From NCBI GenBank assembly GCA_025353525.1, contig JANXOO010001346.1:1-5464 (forward strand): a DNA stretch of 5,464 bases, given 5' to 3'. The stretch is from Schlesneria sp. (GTDB lineage Bacteria; Planctomycetota; Planctomycetia; Planctomycetales; Planctomycetaceae). Below the pieces are notes generated by a model. The model was not told the DNA's origin. It did no database searches and saw only the letters and a program-made list of their open reading frames with translations. Below, one piece after another: positions 1 through 5,464 of this stretch (positions are counted from its first letter, which is position 1; the number at the start of each line of letters is the position of its first letter). The translations under genes and the position numbers were made by a program.

Positions 1-1
1 C

Positions 2-3000
2 AACACGGTGACACGGGCCACGACGCTTTTGCGAGGGAATCGTGGCCCCGTTTACAGTCTTGCATTTGTCCAGAACGGTTCTGCAGACACGCCACCGTCC
101 GACGCACCGCAGTTGGTCTCGATCGCGGAAGAATATTCAGATGACTCGAGCGATATGGTCAGTCGCGTCCGTTGCTGGGATATCCAACAAGCGACCGAGA
201 TTGCGAGCCTGAGCAAGATTCCCGGCCTCGATGGCAAGTCGTGGGGACCACTACCGGGACTGAAAGGTTTTCGCCCTGGTTTAGCCGCATGGAGCACGGG
301 TCCAAAGCCGAACCAGGCTCGCGTCGCACTGGCGTGGGGTGACGATCAGTTTCGAATCTGGGACATGCAGTCGGGGCAGGTGGCGAACAGTGCTTCCAAC
401 CCGAATATCCTTGCCGTATTACTGCTCAACCCGGCACGTGACCAGTTTCTCACGGGGGCTCATGCGGAAATCGGGATGTGGACAACTCCGAAAGGAACCG
501 GAGGAAATCTGGGTGCTTTCAGTCGAAATAATTTCAAATTGGGGCAGATCGAATCGGTCAATGGCCGCAGTCAGAATTTGCCGAATACAGCGGTTCTGAT
601 ACCAGCTTTAAATGGAAGCCCCCCAACGGCGGCATTTGTTATCACACGATATCTTGAAAACGGTACTGGCGAATACCGCCTTGCGATCACGACAGCCGTG
701 CCGCCGATCAAGCTGCTAAAGGAAATCGCACTCCCATGGCGAGGAGAGGTGCGCCAGCCTGCCCTTGCGGCATCGCCTGACGGCCAACGGATTGCTCTGG
801 CAGGCAACGAGCGCAATGAAATCGAGATTTATCGCGTTGATGATTTGAACGCCGGTCGCAACCAGCCACAGCAGGTACTGGGAAGCGTCGGACTGGCTTT
901 CAGAGACGCACTTTTCGTGCGTGCAGGTGAGTCATGGGGCCTTCAAATGGCGAGCACGCGGCGTGACGCCACCGGGCGGCTTCCCGCAGATTCGCTGATC
1001 TTTGATATCGATCAGCGTAAAGTCGAATCGTCCAATGACAAATGGCGACCTGCGGTCGCATCGATCGAAGGCTGGACTGCCGAAGCCTCTGCTATTGGCA
1101 AACTTGTCATTCACCGGCTTGGCAAGGGCGATTTGTCGTTAAATTTGGTGGACGAACACGTCGCGACGGGATACGCCTTTTGTCCTTCCTCGGCACACTG
1201 CCCGGTTCCTCTGGTTGCTGTGGCATCCCAGTTTCGCGGTCGACCATTGATCCAGTTGTTCAATGGTGTCAGCGGTGATCCGTTGCGATGGTGTTTCGGA
1301 CATACCGAGCGTGTTCGGTCACTCGCCTTTTCAGAAGATGGCCGCATGCTGGTGACCACAGGCAGCGATCGTCTGGTGTGTATCTGGTCCGTGGTCAATC
1401 TCGCAGAACGAAATCTCGGAAAGAGGGGGTTGTTGCCAGGGATAACGGTTGACAAAGTCGGTCGCCAACTGTTCGTAACGAATGCTCCGCCGCAACATCC
1501 GTTGCAACGAGGAGACGAAATCCTGTCTGCCATTCGAAACGGCGAAATCGACGAGATCGAAACGCCAAAAGAATTCTATCGGAACATACTCGATCGTCGG
1601 CCAGGGGATTCGGCAGAGTTCGCCGTTCGCAGGGGTGGCGAAGTCCAAACGATTCGTTGCGACGTCGGTCAGGCAATCGACGAATCCAAGCCGCTGTTTT
1701 CACTGTTCGTAGCGGCCAGCGAAAAAGAACGCGAGTGGGAATGGATCGGCTGGAGTCCCTTCGGGAATTTCGATTCGCGCGGTGATCGCGTCGATCGATG
1801 GCTGGGCTGGCATTTTAATACCGGCGAACCGGACCATCCTGCGAAATTCGCTGCGATCGGCGAATACCGCGATGCGTTTTACCGTCGAGACCTGCTGAAG
1901 ATTCTCGTCGACAATCAAAAGCTTCCTCCTGTTGCTGCGGTGGACGAAGAGATCCGCGTCTCTGGATCGTTGCGTCGTAGCGACGGACTGCCGATTCCCA
2001 CTGACTACGAAGATGTTCCTCAATTGTCGACCGGGCAGGTCGAAATGGTCGCGAACATTTCAGGAATACCAGACCGACAGATTCAGAGTTTGAACGTTTC
2101 GTTTGAGGATACGACGTCAGTTCCGTTGCACCGTAGCGACACCGCCAGCGAATGGACAGCAGATCTGTCGAATATCAACTGGAAGCGAGGACTGCATCGC
2201 CTGACATTGCAACTGAAATCGGCGAGCCGGGAAATCACCAGTGTTGAACAGGTCTTGTTCCGCCCGTCCCCCCCGTCGATCGAGTGGACTCTTGATCCCG
2301 ATTGGAAGTCGGAAATTGCGTCGTCGGAAATCGTAGTTCGTGCAACAGTAAACCCGTCCACTGAAGCGGTGACGACACAGTTGATCGTGCAACGAACCGG
2401 ACAGGACGAACCGGTTGTCGTTCGTACATGGAAGTCAGGAGAACGTCTGCAAATTACTGAATCTATTGCCATTGACCCAGGTGAAAACCGGTTGGAGATC
2501 ATCGCCTCAAATTCTGCGGCTACGGCAGAAAGTCAGTCGCTGGAAACGTCTCGAAAGCAGTCGGTCGTTCGCCGGTCAACTCCTCCGATGGCACCACGGA
2601 TCGTCATCAGTCAGGTGAGCGCCGTGTTGGCCAACGGCGATTTCGGACCTCTTTCGGCCGAGGTGGATGGCTGGCGATCGATGCGATCACAAGTGCGAAT
2701 TCAGGGTGAGATCAAAGGGGAAGCGAAAATTGCCAGCGCGACCGTCACGATCGGCGATATCAAAAAGCCGTTAACCGGTTTTCAAACGGCGAGTGTTCGT
2801 GATTTCAGCTTTGACGAAACGGTCACTCTGCTGCCAGGCCGCAATCAGGTTGTCATCATTGCGTCCGTCGCGGGCGAGCAGGATGAGAAGCGGACAACAT
2901 TGGTCTATGAACCACCGGTTCCGAAAATTGCATCGATGCGGTCCAGCTCTGCGAAGTTGCGAGAACTTCCCGGATCGATCAATTCTGATCCTCTGGTCCT

Positions 3001-4915
3001 GTTCGAAAGGTATCACGAGCGTGCGGCGACAGTCGTCGCGAATCTCGAAGGCGCCATCGATCAATCCTGGCGAGCGTCGATCCGGGTCAACGGCGAACTT
3101 GTTGACGGCGATGTCGTCAAGATCGACCGAACGGCCGAGGGGCGACACACATTGATTGCAAAGGTCCCTTTGACAGGCGGGAAGAACGCAATTTCGCTGC
3201 GGATTGACAATGAATGGACCCGGCAACCCGGTACGCAGACTCTCGAACTCGAATTCCGCCGACTGCCGGAAATTGTTGACATTCGGGCTGAGAAGCGGCT
3301 GGTTGAGCGGCCACTTGATCTTGACTGTGACATTCTTTCGTCGATCCCGCTTCGATCTGCCAAAATCGTGGTCGATAACAATGTCGAAGTGGCTGGTACT
3401 GTCACAGAAAAAGCCGATTCGCCGGGCGAGTATTTGCTACGGGCTGAAAACATCGGTCTGGCTGAAGGCGAGCACGTTGTCCGGATCACGGCCGTTAACG
3501 ACGATGGCGCGTCGCTGGAACCGGTACTGCACACCGTCATCATTGAAAAAACGACCGCAATACCTCCCCGAATTAAAATTGAGGGTTCCACAGCAGCCGA
3601 CACCTCGTTTGCAGTCAGGTCCAGGCAACTCGAAATCCGATATACCGTCGAATCCAAAGATCCTGTCACGATTCACGTGCGAAATCGCGGAACGGAGACG
3701 ACGATCGCTGCCGAATCAGTTCCGATTGATGGCACGACGGCCACAATCTCGCTGGAACTACTGGAAGGCGTGAACAATATCGAATTGACAGCACGTAGTC
3801 GCGGTGGCTTTAGCGAAAAAGAGTCAATCGCGGTGTCGTACGTTCCGCCAGCAGCGACCGTCGAGATTGTCAGTGTCGATGGTTTGAGGCCCCGATTGAA
3901 AAACGATGGCACGGGTGATTTTGAGCGCAGCGCAGTGAAGCCGCGCGTCACGCTCGAAGGACGCATCAAGACGTTTGAACGAATCGAGTCAGGCCGGACA
4001 CTGAAAGCCCGAATCTGGGTGAACAATTTCAAGCTGCCAACGGTTGATGTCGTGTTGGACAAGGACCAGTCGACGATTGGACGGTTTTCAACCGAAATCA
4101 CGCTTAGCCGCAAGCCTAACGTCATCCGGGTCGAAGTATACGGCGAAGAAGGGCGCGTCGCGTCTGAAATGGGATGCACGAACGAACTTGTGATGGGCTG
4201 CGACAATCCGGAGCGGCGCCAGGATTTGTATCTTGTGCTGCTCGGTACCGGCAATGCCGACGAATGCCGCGAACGAGCTCAGGGGATGTTGCAGGCAAAG
4301 GTCAGTGCCAGGGCTGATGGCTCGCAGGAAGAATGGGCTTCGGAAGCGTTCCCGCGAATCCATGTCTTTCACGTATTGAACGTTCATCACAAAATCGCCC
4401 AGCACCGATTGTTGACGCTTGTACGGACGATGAACGGGAATTTGAAGAGCTCGTCAAAAAGCGGATCGCAGGCGGTTGTCATGGTCTATTTCCAGGGCAA
4501 AATCGTCCTGGGGAATGACGATTTTTCGTTCGTCACGTCAGAGTCTCAATCGTCGACGGAAAAGGCGGTGACGGGGCGGATTCTGGAATCCGATCTGACG
4601 AACGCATACGGTGCCCATTTGCTTTGTCTGGACTTGATTCAGAACACAAACAACTTGACGGCCAGCGACATCTGGCCAAAAGCGCCGAATCTGGGAATCC
4701 TCATGACGAACTGGAAGGGACCAGGTCTTCAACCCCGAAACACTCAATTGATTAGCGCGCTGGAAATCGCACTTCCGAAAACGCGAATCGTGGGAGATCT
4801 GTCGACCAGTATCGATCGGCAGTATCAGTCAGTGCGTGAGCGATTCCCGGAAGAAATTGAAACTGTCGATCGCCTGCGAAGTCTGCAAAACCTGCCGCTG
4901 GGCGTCCTGGAATAA
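2..4915 (+). CDS. Giant WD40 / PDZ / Ig-like / caspase-fold multidomain protein, 5' end outside the window
   Basis: Residues are numbered from the GTG at position 8, but the frame is open to the left edge, no ribosome binding site is visible, and the protein opens inside a WD40-like strand (GPVYSLAF), so the real start is probably upstream. Domains in order: degenerate WD40 propeller 1-462, with strands ending RCWD (W57) and RIWD (W118), SPDG at 256-259, and one good repeat at 428-462 with GH at 431-432 and W460; PDZ-like domain 474-555 with RGDEIL at 501-506; a Trp-rich block 575-640 (W577, W579, W582, then GWH at 600-602 and FYRRDLL) of the kind found in bacterial WD40/caspase proteins; seven Ig-like modules 645-1405; caspase-like fold 1406-1635 without visible catalytic His or Cys. 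Family knowledge suggests a protein-interaction scaffold or sensor rather than an active protease; ligand and cellular location are unknown because the N-terminus is missing. It ends 64 bases before the next gene on the same strand. The coding call is near certain and the domain reading good; function is inference. Confidence 0.93.
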   Translation, partial: NTVTRATTLLRGNRGPVYSLAFVQNGSADTPPSDAPQLVSIAEEYSDDSSDMVSRVRCWDIQQATEIASLSKIPGLDGKSWGPLPGLKGFRPGLAAWSTGPKPNQARVALAWGDDQFRIWDMQSGQVANSASNPNILAVLLLNPARDQFLTGAHAEIGMWTTPKGTGGNLGAFSRNNFKLGQIESVNGRSQNLPNTAVLIPALNGSPPTAAFVITRYLENGTGEYRLAITTAVPPIKLLKEIALPWRGEVRQPALAASPDGQRIALAGNERNEIEIYRVDDLNAGRNQPQQVLGSVGLAFRDALFVRAGESWGLQMASTRRDATGRLPADSLIFDIDQRKVESSNDKWRPAVASIEGWTAEASAIGKLVIHRLGKGDLSLNLVDEHVATGYAFCPSSAHCPVPLVAVASQFRGRPLIQLFNGVSGDPLRWCFGHTERVRSLAFSEDGRMLVTTGSDRLVCIWSVVNLAERNLGKRGLLPGITVDKVGRQLFVTNAPPQHPLQRGDEILSAIRNGEIDEIETPKEFYRNILDRRPGDSAEFAVRRGGEVQTIRCDVGQAIDESKPLFSLFVAASEKEREWEWIGWSPFGNFDSRGDRVDRWLGWHFNTGEPDHPAKFAAIGEYRDAFYRRDLLKILVDNQKLPPVAAVDEEIRVSGSLRRSDGLPIPTDYEDVPQLSTGQVEMVANISGIPDRQIQSLNVSFEDTTSVPLHRSDTASEWTADLSNINWKRGLHRLTLQLKSASREITSVEQVLFRPSPPSIEWTLDPDWKSEIASSEIVVRATVNPSTEAVTTQLIVQRTGQDEPVVVRTWKSGERLQITESIAIDPGENRLEIIASNSAATAESQSLETSRKQSVVRRSTPPMAPRIVISQVSAVLANGDFGPLSAEVDGWRSMRSQVRIQGEIKGEAKIASATVTIGDIKKPLTGFQTASVRDFSFDETVTLLPGRNQVVIIASVAGEQDEKRTTLVYEPPVPKIASMRSSSAKLRELPGSINSDPLVLFERYHERAATVVANLEGAIDQSWRASIRVNGELVDGDVVKIDRTAEGRHTLIAKVPLTGGKNAISLRIDNEWTRQPGTQTLELEFRRLPEIVDIRAEKRLVERPLDLDCDILSSIPLRSAKIVVDNNVEVAGTVTEKADSPGEYLLRAENIGLAEGEHVVRITAVNDDGASLEPVLHTVIIEKTTAIPPRIKIEGSTAADTSFAVRSRQLEIRYTVESKDPVTIHVRNRGTETTIAAESVPIDGTTATISLELLEGVNNIELTARSRGGFSEKESIAVSYVPPAATVEIVSVDGLRPRLKNDGTGDFERSAVKPRVTLEGRIKTFERIESGRTLKARIWVNNFKLPTVDVVLDKDQSTIGRFSTEITLSRKPNVIRVEVYGEEGRVASEMGCTNELVMGCDNPERRQDLYLVLLGTGNADECRERAQGMLQAKVSARADGSQEEWASEAFPRIHVFHVLNVHHKIAQHRLLTLVRTMNGNLKSSSKSGSQAVVMVYFQGKIVLGNDDFSFVTSESQSSTEKAVTGRILESDLTNAYGAHLLCLDLIQNTNNLTASDIWPKAPNLGILMTNWKGPGLQPRNTQLISALEIALPKTRIVGDLSTSIDRQYQSVRERFPEEIETVDRLRSLQNLPLGVLE
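1427..1672 (+). other. PDZ-like domain within the giant protein
   Basis: Residues about 474-555. The segment starts with GLLPGITVD, continues to a carboxylate-loop-like PLQRGDEILSAIRNGEI, a helix (TPKEFYRNILDRRPGD) and a closing strand pair (AEFAVRRGGEVQTIRCDV). The order 'GDEIL...G..v.....f...l....g..v.l.v.R.G....i' is the standard pattern of bacterial PDZ domains. It lies directly after the last WD40 repeat. PDZ domains bind peptide tails or internal strands; the partner here is unknown. Confidence 0.75.
1940..4222 (+). repeat. Tandem array of about seven Ig-like beta-sandwich modules (protein-level repeat)
   Basis: Residues about 645-1405 fall into modules of about 96-119 residues. Each ends in the same signature, a turn with Gly (often followed by Asn or His) and then an alternating hydrophobic strand: WKRGLHRLTLQL (725), IDPGENRLEIIASN (822), LLPGRNQVVIIAS (941), LTGGKNAISLRI (1055), LAEGEHVVRITAVND (1151), LLEGVNNIELTAR (1251) and LSRKPNVIRVEV (1366). 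Several are followed by a Pro-rich joint (RPSPP, YEPPVP, YVPPA) opening the next module. This is the usual look of Ig-fold or Big/cadherin-like arrays that act as stalks or spacers. The DNA itself shows no obvious direct repeat, so the modules are old and diverged. Exact boundaries are approximate. Confidence 0.7.
4223..4912 (+). other. C-terminal caspase-like (peptidase C14 fold) domain, apparently catalytically dead
   Basis: Residues 1406-1635 follow the layout of bacterial caspase-like domains. The opening strand DLYLVLLGTGN (1406-1416) stands where active members have a 'yAlliGi..Y' strand. A helix and a strand/helix unit follow, then the strand AVVMVYFQGK (1489-1498) where active members have 'vlfYFSGHG', then GAHLLCLDLIQN (1535-1546) where active members have 'llllDaChsG'. 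The position of the catalytic His is occupied by K1498 and that of the Cys by I1544. The tail (LGILMTNW, then an amphipathic helix to the end) also fits the end of such domains. Fold assignment is inferred from motif order; a very degenerate relative or another Rossmann-like fold remains possible. Confidence 0.6.
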
Positions 4916-4967
4916 ATGGTGACCTTGAGCACTGTCGAATACGCGACGCCGCAACGCGGCAGCGACT

Positions 4968-4971
4968 GGAG
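4968..4971 (+). promoter_or_regulatory. Ribosome binding site GGAG for the 127-residue gene
   Basis: GGAG lies 8 bases before the ATG at 4980, a good Shine-Dalgarno distance. It decides between two nearby ATGs: the one at 4975 is only 3 bases away and opens a different frame that stops after about 41 codons. Confidence 0.6.
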
Positions 4972-4979
4972 CAAATGAA

Positions 4980-5363
4980 ATGGGACCTCAATCCGAATCC
5001 ACGCCGGGCGGGGAGCGATATGTTCAACCCGCCACTCGCAGCGGCGATTCGACATCGCGCCGCGTGCTGGAAGATGTCATCAAACAGACGGCCGCATTGA
5101 ATTCTGCCGAACAGCGGGAGCAACTGGCCAATCTTCAGTCGTTGACCGAAGTAGCGCGACGGCTGCCGGGAGTTGAATTTCAGTTCGATCCGGTGGTCAT
5201 TGAACTGGTGCGGGCGACTCTTGCGCGGCAGATAAAAAATTCCGGTCAGTCGGCAGAGCAATTCGAAGCGGTGGTGGCCAGGGTGGCACGGACATTATTC
5301 GATAACCCCGAGACTCAGGAGCGGCTTCGCTCGCTATGGTCACGGCTTAGTGTGGTGGACTAA
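4980..5363 (+). CDS. Hypothetical 127-residue helical protein, translationally coupled to a sigma factor gene
   Basis: I do not recognise this family. The protein is soluble-looking, with no signal peptide or membrane segment. Residues 1-26 are polar, rich in Gly, Ser, Pro and Thr, and probably disordered. The rest reads as amphipathic helices: about 27-62 (RRVLEDVIKQT through EVARRL), about 70-87 (DPVVIELVRATLARQIKN) and about 91-106, then a DNPET turn and a last helix 111-123 (ETQERLRSLWSRL). The ATG at 4980 is preceded by GGAG; the same frame has stops at 4920 and 4926, so the gene cannot extend far upstream. Its stop TAA shares a base with the start of the next gene (TAATG), so the two proteins are probably made together. 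By context it could bind or control the sigma factor; a very weak resemblance to FlgM-type anti-sigma proteins around LPGVEFQFDPVVIELV is not enough for a name. The gene is likely real, its function unknown. Confidence 0.85.
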   Translation: MGPQSESTPGGERYVQPATRSGDSTSRRVLEDVIKQTAALNSAEQREQLANLQSLTEVARRLPGVEFQFDPVVIELVRATLARQIKNSGQSAEQFEAVVARVARTLFDNPETQERLRSLWSRLSVVD

Positions 5364-5464
5364 TGGCAGCCGCATCGCATCCGCACGAACATCTGATCGA
5401 AGAATGCCAGGGGCTGGTTCGTTTCCTTGCCCAACAGGTTCGATCGCGCACGCCTTCCTGGGTC
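5363..5464 (+). CDS. RNA polymerase sigma factor, sigma-70 family (FliA/WhiG type), 3' end outside the window
   Basis: Only the first 34 codons are visible and the frame is still open at the right edge. The segment HLIEECQGLVRFLAQQVRSR (residues 8 onward 10-29 in part) followed by TPSWV matches the start of conserved sigma region 2 in FliA/WhiG/SigD-type factors, where a helix of the pattern 'y..LV..ia..v....p..v' leads into the 'DDL...G..GL' core-binding segment; the core-binding part itself lies beyond the window. Such factors bind core RNA polymerase in the cytoplasm and direct it to a specific promoter set. The ATG at 5363 overlaps the stop of the preceding gene; GGTGG at 5354-5358 is a weak, rather close ribosome site, so re-initiation after the upstream gene is likely. 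A different helical protein cannot be excluded on 34 residues, but the match is typical. Confidence 0.72.
   Translation, partial: MAAASHPHEHLIEECQGLVRFLAQQVRSRTPSWV

Noticed and set aside
3061..3669. Long reverse-strand frame of 202 codons, opposite the Ig-like array
   Set aside because: It is a Ser/Arg-rich translation with no domain pattern, fully antisense to a convincing gene. Such shadows are expected in this base composition.
3673..4254. Reverse-strand frame of 193 codons
   Set aside because: It has Ser/Thr/Arg-rich shadow composition and no ribosome site or family resemblance. The opposite strand carries the sixth and seventh Ig-like modules in an intact frame.
4223..4912. Active caspase-like protease (peptidase C14) as the call for the C-terminus
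   Set aside because: No GHG motif or D-x-C motif is present at the expected strand ends. The cysteine at residue 1540 lies four residues before the catalytic position, within the strand, so it is not a convincing substitute.
4948..4960. Hairpin GCCGC-AAC-GCGGC between the giant gene and the small gene, as a terminator
   Set aside because: The stem is only 5 bp and is not followed by a T run, so it does not look like a Rho-independent terminator. It could be chance in GC-rich DNA.
4975..5100. Alternative start ATG at 4975 giving a 41-codon frame
   Set aside because: It is only 3 bases after GGAG, and the frame stops quickly. The ATG at 4980 has proper spacing and a long frame that couples to the next gene.
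4752..5261. Reverse-strand frame of 169 codons across the junction of the first two genes
   Set aside because: It lies antisense to the end of the giant gene and most of the small gene, both supported by domain content or ribosome site and coupling. The product is low-complexity Arg-rich with no recognisable motif.
1..5464. Mobile elements, CRISPR array, tRNA or rRNA genes, phage or toxin-antitoxin modules
   Set aside because: No terminal inverted repeats, transposase motifs, regularly spaced direct repeats or RNA gene signatures were seen. The window is almost entirely filled by three genes.

Overview
The window (about 54-55% GC by eye) holds three genes read left to right on the + strand, with almost no non-coding DNA. 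A very long multidomain protein carries WD40-like repeats, a PDZ-like domain, an array of Ig-like beta-sandwich modules and a caspase-like C-terminus. Combined with a FliA/WhiG-type sigma factor start and moderate GC, this best suggests a planctomycete of the Pirellula/Schlesneria/Gimesia kind. That assignment is inferred from architecture; no rRNA or other marker is present.

Positions 1-4915 are one open frame of at least 1635 codons. It is already open at the left edge and begins inside a WD40-like repeat, so the true start is probably upstream. In order it encodes a degenerate beta-propeller (residues 1-462, counted from the GTG at 8), a PDZ-like domain (about 474-555), a Trp-rich linker typical of WD40/caspase proteins (about 575-640), seven Ig-like modules (about 645-1405), and a C-terminal caspase-fold domain (1406-1635) in which neither catalytic residue of peptidase family C14 is visible. 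The last part looks like a pseudo-caspase.

After a 64-base gap, positions 4980-5363 encode a 127-residue, helix-rich, soluble protein that I do not recognise. Its stop codon overlaps the start of the third gene (TAATG, 5361-5365). That gene is cut by the right edge; its 34 visible residues match the start of a sigma-70 family factor of the FliA/WhiG type. The last two genes are therefore translationally coupled, and the small protein is a candidate partner or regulator of the sigma factor. The close spacing makes co-transcription of all three genes likely. No promoter, Rho-independent terminator, RNA gene, mobile element or CRISPR array was seen. Long reverse-strand frames are shadows of the coding strand.
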